From NCBI GenBank assembly GCA_002717655.1, contig PBAY01000004.1, positions 1 through 34,927 of the forward strand: a stretch of 34,927 nt of DNA, written 5' to 3'. The stretch comes from Phycisphaerae bacterium (GTDB taxonomy: Bacteria > Planctomycetota > Phycisphaerae > Phycisphaerales > SM1A02). This document shows positions 7,462 through 15,270 of the stretch, piece after piece (position 1 is the stretch's first letter; each line of letters starts with the position of its first letter). The notes beneath the pieces were generated by a model. The model worked only from the letters and a program-made list of their open reading frames with translations. It did not search any database and was not told where the DNA came from. Made by a program: the position numbers and the translations under genes.

Positions 7462-8643
7462 TCATCCCTTGCTGTTGATTCCCTTGGGAACGGTCACCAT
7501 GAAGGCGAAGATGACTGACAGGGCAAAGCAGCCAGCAGCCATCCAGAATCCGGCAAGATACCCCCAACCGATTGAGATCATGTAGCCCATCGCGAAGGCG
7601 GCACCTGCCATGCTGATGTTGAAGACGATCGTGAGTCTTCCCCACCATTTGATATGCCCTGCCGGACCGGCGAGCACAAGAACGCGATGCGTCACGACCG
7701 AGGCATAGCCCATCTGTGCAACCCCGAGTACGAACCCGGAGGCAACCGCAATCCAGACACTGCTGGTGAAGATGACCATCAGCGCAGCGGCAAGACCAAT
7801 CGTCATGCAGAGGATCAATGAAACGTATCGGCCGAGCAGGCGACTGACGAGACCTGCCATCAATGGGCCACCGACCATCACGCCTGCGCCATAGATCGCA
7901 TAGACCATCATGCTGAAGCTGATGGGCTGTTTCAGTACCTCATGGATGTAGGCAGCGAGATAGACCGAATGCGGAACGATGGCAGCAGCAGCAAAGAGAT
8001 AACAAGCCGCAAGAAGCAGCAATCGCTTCCGATGGACTGTCGTCTTCTCATGCTGCACGTCGGATGAAGCGGCACAGTGAATCGTCTTGAGCCCGGGCCA
8101 GGCAATGACCAGGCAGATCAGAGTCAAGGCAGCGGTATACAGCCAACCCATTGACGGATCATCATGGGCAACCAGTGGAAGTGTGAGGCTCAGCAGAATG
8201 ACGCCAAGCCCACTGCCTGCGAACACGGTACTGATGAGTTTGCCGCGTTGATGTTCCGGGATGTTCTGTGCGACCAGGGCAGGCGTGAGAATCATGCCAC
8301 CAGCTGCAGTCAGTCCTGCCATGAAACGGCATCCAGCGAGCCACCACACCCCGAAGTCGATGGCGGACAGTGCAACACTGATCAGTCCGATGAGCAACGC
8401 AATCCGACAGACCCACCCGCCGGTGAATCGCCGTGACAACCAGGCGCATAACACTGCCCCGATGAAGTTCCCGATGAAATTGACCGTCCCGAGGTAACCG
8501 ACCTGGGAACTGCTCAACCAGTCATGATGAATCATGGCCGGTACCAGTGGCGAGTAGGAATATCTCACCAGACCGATCGAAGCCAGCATGCCCAGCATGC
8601 AGGCGATCAGTCGATACCAGGTTCGCTCACCCAGAGGAGTCAT
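7462..8643 (-). CDS. MFS transporter of the YbfB/YjiJ type in the kynurenine operon
   Basis: A 393-residue major facilitator protein with about 12 hydrophobic segments. The N-terminal 'GLVRYSYSPLVPAMI' is characteristic of the YbfB/YjiJ group, and an internal 'CAWLSRRFTGGWVCR' is the cytoplasmic loop between helices 2 and 3. It lies between tryptophan dioxygenase (2-base gap) and kynurenine formamidase (1-base gap), so it is almost certainly co-translated with them. Transport of tryptophan, kynurenine or a downstream acid is inferred from context; direction and substrate are not visible. A second, unrelated transporter (SSS) lies at the far left of the cluster. Confidence 0.83.
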   Translation of the reverse strand: MTPLGERTWYRLIACMLGMLASIGLVRYSYSPLVPAMIHHDWLSSSQVGYLGTVNFIGNFIGAVLCAWLSRRFTGGWVCRIALLIGLISVALSAIDFGVWWLAGCRFMAGLTAAGGMILTPALVAQNIPEHQRGKLISTVFAGSGLGVILLSLTLPLVAHDDPSMGWLYTAALTLICLVIAWPGLKTIHCAASSDVQHEKTTVHRKRLLLLAACYLFAAAAIVPHSVYLAAYIHEVLKQPISFSMMVYAIYGAGVMVGGPLMAGLVSRLLGRYVSLILCMTIGLAAALMVIFTSSVWIAVASGFVLGVAQMGYASVVTHRVLVLAGPAGHIKWWGRLTIVFNISMAGAAFAMGYMISIGWGYLAGFWMAAGCFALSVIFAFMVTVPKGINSKG

Positions 8644-8645
8644 GT

Positions 8646-9443
8646 TCAGAAGCGATGCCTGATGGCCCAGAGATCAGGGAAGACAGGTTCAAACAATGTT
8701 CGCTCGAGATATGGCACGCCGGGAGAGCCCCCGGTCCCATGCTTGTTCCCGATCGTTCGTCGCACAAGCTGCACATGGCGATAGCGCCATTCCTGCAGAC
8801 CTTCGTCGATATCAAGCATCAGCTCGAACAGATTGGCCAGTTCGGGAGAGTTGACCGAGTACTCCACGAGTTGATCCTGTACCGCTTCATTTGGAGCGAC
8901 CTTCTCCTTGACATCCCGATTGAGCACTTCATCAGGGATGTCAGCACCCCTGTTCTTGAGGAAGACGTGAAGGTCGTCGGTAAGCGTCGGTTCATTGAGT
9001 CGCTTCAGCGCGGCGTCACGACCAGCCATGCCCTCGGGCATGTACTTGAGAACTTCCTCTCTCTTGAGTCCAAGTCGGAACTCCAGCTCACGAAATTGCA
9101 TCGACTGGAAGCCTGAGGCCGTGTCCAGGCGATCGCGGAAGGAGACGAAGGATTCGGGTGTCATGGTCTCAAGGATGTCCACCTGTCCGACAAGTGTCTT
9201 GAGAATCATCCGAACACGCTTGAGGATGTGGTACACGCCCCAGAGATCACCCTCGCGAAACTTCACGCCTGCAAGGTCAAGTTCATGAAGAATCTGCTTG
9301 AACCACAGCTCGTAGGCCTGATGGATGATGATGAACAGAGTTTCATCATGCTCTGGCGGATTCGACCGCGGCTCCTGAATGGAGAGCAACTGGTCAATGT
9401 GGAGATAATTCGCGTAGGTGAGCTTGTCGGTGGTAGGTGCCAT
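8646..9443 (-). CDS. kynA: Tryptophan 2,3-dioxygenase
   Basis: A 265-residue heme dioxygenase. The N-terminal 'LTYANYLHIDQLL' and 'FIIIHQAYELWFKQI' are diagnostic; His41 is the active-site histidine. 'WRYRHVQLVRRTIGNKHGTGG' (segment around His223) holds the proximal heme ligand and the substrate-binding GTGG loop. It opens the indole ring of tryptophan to give N-formylkynurenine, the entry step of the pathway encoded around it. The length is close to bacterial TDOs. A ribosome-binding site is weak before this ATG, but the N-terminus aligns well with the family. The gap to kmo is 19 bases. Confidence 0.95.
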   Translation of the reverse strand: MAPTTDKLTYANYLHIDQLLSIQEPRSNPPEHDETLFIIIHQAYELWFKQILHELDLAGVKFREGDLWGVYHILKRVRMILKTLVGQVDILETMTPESFVSFRDRLDTASGFQSMQFRELEFRLGLKREEVLKYMPEGMAGRDAALKRLNEPTLTDDLHVFLKNRGADIPDEVLNRDVKEKVAPNEAVQDQLVEYSVNSPELANLFELMLDIDEGLQEWRYRHVQLVRRTIGNKHGTGGSPGVPYLERTLFEPVFPDLWAIRHRF

Positions 9444-9462
9444 TGAAAAAGCCTAACGATTC

Positions 9463-10803
9463 TCAGATCAATATGCCTACAGAGAACGCAATGGCCATGA
9501 AGATCAGGCCCAGCATCACAGTCAGAATGCCGCGGGTTGCTCGACGCCTTCGAGCTCGCCGGCCGACGATGTCGGCATAAGGGGTCGTGGAGAAGGAAAC
9601 CAGGTTGTAGACCGAGCCGACATGTTGAGGCAGCAGGCGATGAAGCCAGTTCTCCAACCGCTGACGAAGTCGGTACATCGGCGAAGAAACCTTGTCTCGC
9701 ATGATCACGAAGTTCTCGAAGCTCAACTGGGCGATGGCATCACCATTGGGCTTCTGTTGCCGGCTGAATGCCCGGATGGCCGTGGCCACATCACCATCAT
9801 GAGACCGCAACTGTTCCCTCAGCACCATGCAATCCTGCATGGCGGCATTCATTCCCTGTCCAAAGAATGGAACGATGGCATGGGCTGCATCGCCAAGAAG
9901 AACAGTCGAGGGGCCGCAGTGCCATTGATCACATCGAATGGTCACCAGGTGCCCAACAGGATTCTCGCGACAGTCGGTCTCCAGATCAGGCATGTGGTCA
10001 ACCGCATCTGGATAGAGATTTTTGATGAACACTCGTGGATCAGAGGCAGCATTGAGCGACTCGAAGCTGGTCCCTTCACCTTCTCTGGGCCAGAAGAGTG
10101 TGCAGGTGAAGCTGCGATCTTCGTTGGGCAAGGCGATCATCATCGAAGCGCCACGCGGCCAGATATGAAGAGCATCGTGCTCGATGGCGAAATTGCCATG
10201 CTGATCCGGCGGAATGACGAGTTCCTTGTAGCCATGGGAAATGAACTCCTGGCTGAAACCAAATCCTCCATATCGCTGCATGGCGCCTCGAATACTGCTG
10301 TAGGCACCATCCGCACCAACGATCAAGTCAGCCTTTTCAAGGCGAGGTTCATCGTCATGGGCATGCTGGATCATGGCGATGCCGTTAGCCAGATCGACAT
10401 CGACCACTGGTTCCTCGAAGTGAAGCGTGACCCCCGGCATGCTGGCCGCCTTGTCGATGAGTCGAAGATTCAGATCTCCTCGGGAGACGGAATTGATGGC
10501 ATTGGCAGGATCGGCGCTGTAGGCATGAAAGGAAGTCTCGCCTGTTGGCGAGTGCATGATGCGTCCTCGCATGGGGACGACGGTTTCAAGGATCTCATCA
10601 CGAATGCCAATCGCTTCAAGTGCGGCACGCCCTCTTGCTGAAAGAGCCAGATTGATGGAGCGGCCGCCGATGAAGCCACTGCGTCGAGGATCAGGGCGCC
10701 TTTCGTAGACGCGGACACGATGTCCGTCCTGTGCCAGAAGACTTGCCAGCAGGCTGCCTGCCAAACCAGCTCCAGCAACGATGATGTCGAGTGATCTGGT
10801 CAT
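9463..10803 (-). CDS. kmo: Kynurenine 3-monooxygenase with a C-terminal membrane helix
   Basis: A 446-residue flavoprotein hydroxylase. The FAD motif 'IIVAGAGLAGSLLAS' is at residues ~7-21, 'ERRPDPRRSGFIGGRSINLAL' matches KMO, 'GADGAYSSIR' is the second FAD/NADPH motif, and 'LLGDAAHAIVPFFGQGMNA' is the third. It converts kynurenine to 3-hydroxykynurenine using NADPH and oxygen. The last ~35 residues are a basic patch (RRARRRRA) followed by about 20 hydrophobic residues, i.e. a likely tail anchor. This is a known feature of mitochondrial KMO, while characterised bacterial KMO is soluble. The start overlaps the kynU stop by four bases. Confidence 0.93.
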   Translation of the reverse strand: MTRSLDIIVAGAGLAGSLLASLLAQDGHRVRVYERRPDPRRSGFIGGRSINLALSARGRAALEAIGIRDEILETVVPMRGRIMHSPTGETSFHAYSADPANAINSVSRGDLNLRLIDKAASMPGVTLHFEEPVVDVDLANGIAMIQHAHDDEPRLEKADLIVGADGAYSSIRGAMQRYGGFGFSQEFISHGYKELVIPPDQHGNFAIEHDALHIWPRGASMMIALPNEDRSFTCTLFWPREGEGTSFESLNAASDPRVFIKNLYPDAVDHMPDLETDCRENPVGHLVTIRCDQWHCGPSTVLLGDAAHAIVPFFGQGMNAAMQDCMVLREQLRSHDGDVATAIRAFSRQQKPNGDAIAQLSFENFVIMRDKVSSPMYRLRQRLENWLHRLLPQHVGSVYNLVSFSTTPYADIVGRRARRRRATRGILTVMLGLIFMAIAFSVGILI

Positions 10804-12095
10804 GCGTCAGGGGTACCGAAACGATCACCCATGAGCATGGCCAATCGCCAACATTCCTCGAAGGTGTTGTACATGGGAGTAGGTGCGACGCGAATCACGT
10901 TTGGTGGCCTGAAATCAGCCACGACACCTGCAGCTTCGATGGTTGCAAAGGCTTCCGTCGCATCGCCATCGACCACGATGGACAACTGACAGCCATGATC
11001 AGCATCAGTCTCAGGTGTGATGATCTGGTAGCGACGGCCGGGACGTGACTCAAGCATGGCTCTGAGATAGCCGGTCAGTCGCAGGGAGCGTTCTCGCAAC
11101 GCTTCCATGCCAGTCCCGTCGAACAGCTCGAGCGATGCACGCAGAGGCGCCATGGCCAGAATCGGCGGGTTGCTGCATTGCCAGGCATCGGCACTCTGCA
11201 CAGGCACGAATTCACTTTCAAGATGCATCCGGAAGCGGGTATCAGGATCATTCCCCCACCAGCCAGCCAGTCGCGGAAGATCTCGATTGCTTCCGTGCCG
11301 CTCATGCACATAGGCACCGGCAATGGCACCGGGAGAGGCATTGAGATACTTGTACGAACACCATGCGCCGAAATCAACATCCCAGTCATGAAGATGCATG
11401 ACGACATTGCCTGCAGCATGAGCAAGGTCGAATCCCACCATGGCCCCTGCCCGATGTCCGGCTTCGGTGATGGCCTGCAGGTCAAGCGATTGACCGGTCA
11501 GGAAGTTCACCCCGCCAAGCAGGATCGTCGCCAGCTCATCGCCATGCGCTTCGATGGTCGAGATGATGTCCTCGGTTCGCAGGCATTGCTCGCCATCACG
11601 AGGGCCGCACTGCACGATGACTTCATGGTGATCCAGGCCTCTTGCCTTCACATGACTCTGCAGACAATAGCTGTCCGATGGAAACGCTGGAGATTCCATG
11701 AGGATCTTTCGACGTCTGCCCTCCGGACGGTAGAAGCTCGTCAGAAGCATGTGCAGGTTGACGGTCAGGGAATTCATCATCACGACTTCGCCTGGGCGAG
11801 CCCCGACCAGTCGTGCACCTGTTTCCCGGAAGAGTTCGTGATAGGGATACCAGGGTGCCCGGCCGTGCTGATGACCATTGACCGCTCGGCGTGCCCATTC
11901 CTCCATGACTTCCATCACATGGTCCGCAGCGCCTTTGGGCTGAAGTCCCAATGAATTGCCACAGAAGTAAAGCAGTTGATTCCCGGCATCATCAACAGGA
12001 ATGAAAAAGGAATCCCGAAGCTTGCTCAGAGGATCCGACTGATCCAACCGAACCGCCGCTTCGCGGGAGTGGCCAAGCTCACCCGTGACGGTCAT
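10800..12095 (-). CDS. kynU: Kynureninase
   Basis: A 431-residue PLP enzyme. 'YFCGNSLGLQP' near residue 43, 'GHQHGRAPWYPYHE', 'FDLAHAAGN' and the PLP lysine in 'WCSYKYLNASPG' (Lys249) are all kynureninase hallmarks. It cleaves 3-hydroxykynurenine to 3-hydroxyanthranilate and alanine (or kynurenine to anthranilate). The presence of kmo and ACMS decarboxylase in the same operon points to the 3-hydroxyanthranilate branch. It overlaps both neighbours by four bases (ATGA), the clearest translational coupling in the operon. Confidence 0.95.
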   Translation of the reverse strand: MTVTGELGHSREAAVRLDQSDPLSKLRDSFFIPVDDAGNQLLYFCGNSLGLQPKGAADHVMEVMEEWARRAVNGHQHGRAPWYPYHELFRETGARLVGARPGEVVMMNSLTVNLHMLLTSFYRPEGRRRKILMESPAFPSDSYCLQSHVKARGLDHHEVIVQCGPRDGEQCLRTEDIISTIEAHGDELATILLGGVNFLTGQSLDLQAITEAGHRAGAMVGFDLAHAAGNVVMHLHDWDVDFGAWCSYKYLNASPGAIAGAYVHERHGSNRDLPRLAGWWGNDPDTRFRMHLESEFVPVQSADAWQCSNPPILAMAPLRASLELFDGTGMEALRERSLRLTGYLRAMLESRPGRRYQIITPETDADHGCQLSIVVDGDATEAFATIEAAGVVADFRPPNVIRVAPTPMYNTFEECWRLAMLMGDRFGTPDA

Positions 12096-13132
12096 CGGCT
12101 TGCCTCACCAGCCGCAGTCGCGTCGACGAACTGATCTGCACTAAGGCCGAGGAATTCCAGCGCATTGCCCGAAAGCAGACGTTGGCATGTGGCTTCATCA
12201 AACCCGGCAGCTTCAATCAGCTTGCCGGGCGTTTGTTCGCCAAGTGGGAATGGGTAGTCACTTCCCATGGCGACTCGATCCTTGCCCATGGTTTCAACCA
12301 ACATGTGCAAAGCGGCTTCATCATGAATAAGTGAATCGACATAGCATTTTCGAAGTTGATCTCGAGGCGAGATGGAGCAATCCACTGCACAGAGATCAGG
12401 ACGAACATCCCATCCATGCTGGATTCTTCCGATGGTGAAGGGCGCCGACCCGCCTCCATGTGCAAAGGCGATCTTCAAGTCGGGCAGGCGTTCAAGCACC
12501 CCACCGAGAATGATGGAAGACATGGCGGTCGTTGTTTCCGCAGGCATGCCTACGAGCCAGGGAAGCCAATACTTGCGATGACGCTCCTGGCCAAGCATGT
12601 CCCAGGGGTGCACAAAGATTGAAGCAGAGAGATCCTGTGCTGCTTCGAGTATGGGAAACACGGATGCGTCATCTAGATTGGCTCCATTGATGTTGGTGCC
12701 GATCTGAACGCCCGGCATGCCAAGTTCCTTGACGCATCGTTCCAGTTCTCCGATCGCAAGATCCGCATCCTGCATTGGCAGAGTGCCAAGCCCGATGAAG
12801 CGAGTGGGATATTTTCGAACCACTCCTGCGATGTGATTGTTCAGCATCTGCGAGAGATCATGGGCATGGGTTCGCTTGGCCCCATAGGAGAACATGACCG
12901 GCACCGTGGAGAGGACCTGAACCCGGACCCCATCGCGGTCTCCGTCACTCATGCGGACGACTGGATCCCAGCAGTCTGATTCGATTTCTCGAAAAAACTG
13001 GTCGCCGATCATCATCCGAGCACAGCATGGCTTGTGGTGATCCAGCCTTACCCAGCCTCCACAGCCATATCGCTCGGCCAGATCTGGCCAGCGTTCAGGG
13101 AGGATGTGGGTATGAAGATCGACTTTGAGCAC
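12092..13132 (-). CDS. 2-amino-3-carboxymuconate 6-semialdehyde decarboxylase (amidohydrolase family)
   Basis: A 346-residue ACMSD-type amidohydrolase. 'VDLHTHILPE' provides the first zinc histidines, 'IFVHPWDMLG' and 'FAHGGGSAPF' two further histidines, and 'MGSDYPFPLG' the metal Asp. The start is taken as GTG 13130-13132 because it gives 'MLKVDLHTHILP', the normal family N-terminus, with AGGA just upstream; a GTG 27 codons earlier adds unrelated residues. It decarboxylates ACMS to 2-aminomuconate semialdehyde, steering the pathway away from quinolinate/NAD and into catabolism. It is first in the minus-strand kynurenine operon. Confidence 0.9.
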   Translation of the reverse strand: MLKVDLHTHILPERWPDLAERYGCGGWVRLDHHKPCCARMMIGDQFFREIESDCWDPVVRMSDGDRDGVRVQVLSTVPVMFSYGAKRTHAHDLSQMLNNHIAGVVRKYPTRFIGLGTLPMQDADLAIGELERCVKELGMPGVQIGTNINGANLDDASVFPILEAAQDLSASIFVHPWDMLGQERHRKYWLPWLVGMPAETTTAMSSIILGGVLERLPDLKIAFAHGGGSAPFTIGRIQHGWDVRPDLCAVDCSISPRDQLRKCYVDSLIHDEAALHMLVETMGKDRVAMGSDYPFPLGEQTPGKLIEAAGFDEATCQRLLSGNALEFLGLSADQFVDATAAGEASR

Positions 13133-13434
13133 GTTCCTGATTCTACCTTGGTCGAGGCTGGACCTTTGATTTTGAATGCTTCTGAACCAGATCAAGCTGG
13201 AATCAGGAAGCACGATCGGAGATGAATCAGGACTGTGATTCGACTGTGCCTTGGATGCCAGGGCTTCCTGTCAGGGCAGTGATGGATACAGGCATATTCT
13301 CGAAAACTACTGGCAATAAAGGCTTTCCAGTTTCCAAAAGAGGCGATTTCTGACACTGATTAGGAGCTCCGCTAACGGTATGGGTGGATGGAAATTGGGC
13401 TATCCAGCCAAGGCGCGATACACTACGTGGCTCA
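13133..13434. promoter_or_regulatory. 302-base intergenic region: kynurenine-operon promoter side and tRNA promoter
   Basis: This non-coding stretch separates the minus-strand kynurenine operon from plus-strand tRNA-Ser. It must contain the operon promoter, but I find no convincing minus-strand -35/-10 pair. GACTGTG occurs twice 11 bases apart (13231-13237, 13242-13248) and AATCAGG twice 24 bases apart (13201-13207, 13225-13231), about 70-115 bases upstream of the GTG start. These are possible regulator contacts, unproven. Confidence 0.4.
13395..13424 (+). promoter_or_regulatory. Candidate sigma70-type promoter for tRNA-Ser
   Basis: TTGGGC (13395-13400) and TACACT (13419-13424) are 18 bases apart, and the -10 ends 10 bases before the mature tRNA 5' end, as expected for a short-leader tRNA transcript. 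Confidence 0.45.
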
Positions 13435-13523
13435 GGACAGGTGACCGAGCGGCTGAAGGTACCGGTTTGCTAAACCGGCGTAGGGTGCAAACTCTACCGC
13501 GGGTTCGAATCCCGCCCTGTCCG
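13435..13523 (+). tRNA. tRNA-Ser (anticodon GCT)
   Basis: An 89-base class II tRNA. The acceptor stem GGACAGG (13435-13441) pairs with CCTGTCC (13516-13522), with discriminator G at 13523. The anticodon stem CCGGT/ACCGG encloses loop TTGCTAA with anticodon GCT at 13469-13471. A long variable arm follows, and the T-arm GCGGGTTCGAATCCCGC is perfect. The long variable arm and G discriminator are serine features. CCA is not encoded. It reads AGC/AGU codons. Confidence 0.95.
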
Positions 13524-13530
13524 CTTCCAA

Positions 13531-13556
13531 CCGCCCGGGCTTCATGGCTCGGGCGG
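13531..13556 (+). terminator. GC-rich hairpin after tRNA-Ser
   Basis: CCGCCCGGGC and GCTCGGGCGG form a 10-pair stem (one G-T) with a 6-base loop, 7 bases after the tRNA. The following bases (GATTTGATT) are only weakly T-rich, so it could be a terminator or a processing hairpin. Confidence 0.45.
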
Positions 13557-13786
13557 GATTTGATTGCAGAAAAACCCCTGATTCCAGACCTTCCCAAAAT
13601 AGGGGTCCCAAAAAACACTGTATTTTCAGGGAAATATGGCTTGCGGGCAGTGCCTTTGGCCCGGTAATCTTCCGGCATCTTCAGCAGAACGGCTGCCGAA
13701 GGATTGGTTGCTCCGACACCCAGTGGACTATCTGGCCAGGCCGGCCACCACTGGAGTTCCACGAGGAGGAAAGGACTCTTACCCCC

Positions 13787-14149
13787 ATGGCCAAGAAGAA
13801 AACAACTCGCAAGAAAACAGCAAAGAAGAAAGCTTCAACGACTGAGATGAAGCCTCGCACCAAGAGCGAGATCTACGGCTGCATCGCTGAAGATACGGGC
13901 CTCACCCGCAAGGAAGTTGCCTCCGTGTTCGATGCCATGTCAGGCCTGATCAAGAAGGACATCGGCCGTCGTGGCCCAGGCACCTTCACCGTTCCTGGTC
14001 TTCTGAAGATTCGCAAGCACCGCAAGCCCGCAACCAAGCGTCGCTTCGGTACCAACCCGTTCACGGGTGAAGAGCAGTGGTTCGCTGCCAAGCCAGCCAA
14101 GAATGTCGTGAAGTTCACGGCGCTCAAAGGCTTGAAGGAAATGGTCTGA
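13787..14149 (+). CDS. HU-family DNA-binding protein with lysine-rich N-terminal tail
   Basis: A 120-residue protein. The ATG at 13787 follows GAGGAGGAAAGG at 13763-13774; the open frame upstream runs back into the tRNA region and is not coding. Residues 3-15 are Lys/Arg/Thr-rich (KKKTTRKKTAKKK), reminiscent of histone H1-like tails. From about residue 24 the HU/IHF fold is recognisable: 'TKSEIYGCIAEDTGL', 'VPGLLKIRKHRKPA' for the dimer core, 'FGTNPFTGEE' for the DNA-intercalating arm with its proline, then 'VVKFTALKGLKEMV'. Usual HU is ~90 residues, so the tail accounts for the difference. Expected role: nucleoid compaction. A strong terminator follows. Confidence 0.9.
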   Translation: MAKKKTTRKKTAKKKASTTEMKPRTKSEIYGCIAEDTGLTRKEVASVFDAMSGLIKKDIGRRGPGTFTVPGLLKIRKHRKPATKRRFGTNPFTGEEQWFAAKPAKNVVKFTALKGLKEMV

Positions 14150-14187
14150 CACACTCCAGTCAGTACCTTTGAATTGTTTTCCCATTG

Positions 14188-14223
14188 CACGAGGCCGTCT
14201 TCCGGACGGCTTCGTGTTTTTTT
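14188..14223 (+). terminator. Strong intrinsic terminator after the HU-like gene
   Basis: CACGAGGCCGTC pairs with GACGGCTTCGTG (12 pairs, one G-T) around loop TTCCG, immediately followed by seven T (14217-14223). It lies 38 bases after the HU stop and 15 bases before murQ. Confidence 0.9.
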
Positions 14224-14238
14224 GCCTAGGCTGTTCCC

Positions 14239-15138
14239 ATGACAATGCCTCCTGATCGCGGACACGTCACGACTGAACATCGCCATGCAGCGGGCGAACT
14301 GGACACGTGCACCACGTCAGAACTCGTGAAGCTCATCATTGATGACCAGGAAACTGCAGTTGAAGCAGCGCTCTCTGCACAGGATGCCATTTCACGATTT
14401 GTAGATGCGCTCGTTCCACGTCTTGCCGATGGCGGTCGATTGTTCTATCTGGGCGCAGGCACGAGTGGCCGATTGGGCGTCCTGGATGCCTCCGAATGCC
14501 CCCCCACTTTCAATGTCGACCCGGGCGTGATCAACGGTCTGATTGCAGGAGGTGATCCAGCTCTGCGGCGATCCTCCGAAGCACGTGAAGATGATTCGGC
14601 CGGGGCACATGCTGAACTCGAGCTTCATCAGGTCGGCGCGAAGGACACTGTTCTGGGTATTGCCGCAGGTGGTACCACGCCATGGGTTCTTGGTGGCGTG
14701 CAGGAAGCCGCACGCCGTGGAGCCATGACGGGATTGATGACCTGTGCCCCTCCACCGGATACCGCCCGAGCAGACCATCACATCCTCTTGGATACGGGAG
14801 CAGAACTGTTGACGGGCTCAACCCGGCTGAAGGCCGGCACGGCCACCAAGATCGCCTTGAATGCGATCACGACAAGCCTGTTCATACGACTCGGCAAGGT
14901 TCATGAGAATCTGATGGTCGACCTCAGGGCGACCAATGCCAAGCTTCATGACCGATGCCTGAGGATTCTGTGTGAACTGTGCCCCGACCTTGATCGATTT
15001 GCAGCAGATGCCATCCTCAAGAAGGCGGATGGTGATCTGAAGGTTGCGATCGTGATGGCCAGGTTGGGTGTAAATGCCCGTGAAGCAAACTTACGTCTCG
15101 TAGATGTTGATGGTCATCTTCGAGCGGTGCTGAACTAG
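14239..15138 (+). CDS. murQ: N-acetylmuramic acid 6-phosphate etherase
   Basis: A 299-residue SIS-domain etherase of normal length. 'YLGAGTSGRLGVLDASECPPTF' (residues ~70-91; Glu86 is the catalytic-position acid) is the diagnostic motif. 'GIAAGGTTPWVLG' is the second sugar-phosphate loop, and 'TGSTRLKAGTATKIALNAIT' with 'VHENLMVDL' are further MurQ blocks. It cleaves the lactyl ether of MurNAc-6-P to GlcNAc-6-P and D-lactate in cell-wall recycling. Bases 14803-15060 are nearly duplicated at 16761-17018, after which the two copies diverge abruptly, so this gene's last ~26 codons differ from those of the remnant. The gene itself is intact. Confidence 0.93.
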   Translation: MTMPPDRGHVTTEHRHAAGELDTCTTSELVKLIIDDQETAVEAALSAQDAISRFVDALVPRLADGGRLFYLGAGTSGRLGVLDASECPPTFNVDPGVINGLIAGGDPALRRSSEAREDDSAGAHAELELHQVGAKDTVLGIAAGGTTPWVLGGVQEAARRGAMTGLMTCAPPPDTARADHHILLDTGAELLTGSTRLKAGTATKIALNAITTSLFIRLGKVHENLMVDLRATNAKLHDRCLRILCELCPDLDRFAADAILKKADGDLKVAIVMARLGVNAREANLRLVDVDGHLRAVLN

Positions 15139-15197
15139 GCAAATCATCTTTCATCAGGCATCAGTAGCCCAATAATCGGGTTCTATCGTATTTGCCA

Positions 15198-15226
15198 TTG
15201 ACCTGTCGTCTGGTCTTCCATCTAAT
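15198..15226 (+). promoter_or_regulatory. Sigma70-like promoter for the beta-helix gene
   Basis: TTGACC (15198-15203) and TCTAAT (15221-15226) are separated by exactly 17 bases, each matching the consensus at 5 of 6 positions. The predicted transcript start (~15233) is just before the hairpin at 15236. Confidence 0.6.
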
Positions 15227-15235
15227 GAATACTGA

Positions 15236-15250
15236 GCGACCTTCGGTCGC
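15236..15250 (+). other. 5'-leader hairpin GCGACC-TTC-GGTCGC
   Basis: A perfect 6-pair inverted repeat sits at the predicted 5' end of the beta-helix mRNA, 4 bases before the GAAGGGGAG ribosome-binding site (15254-15262). It could stabilise the mRNA end or modulate translation. Confidence 0.45.
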
Positions 15251-15270
15251 CTTGAAGGGGAGTGGGACTC

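Noticed and set aside
9622..10641. Plus-strand open frame (339 codons) opposite kmo
   Set aside because: Antisense to a strongly supported flavoprotein gene, with no recognisable domain.
13544..13786. 81-codon N-terminal extension of the HU-like protein
   Set aside because: Covers the tRNA-trailing hairpin and promoter space; the ATG at 13787 has a good ribosome-binding site and natural tail.
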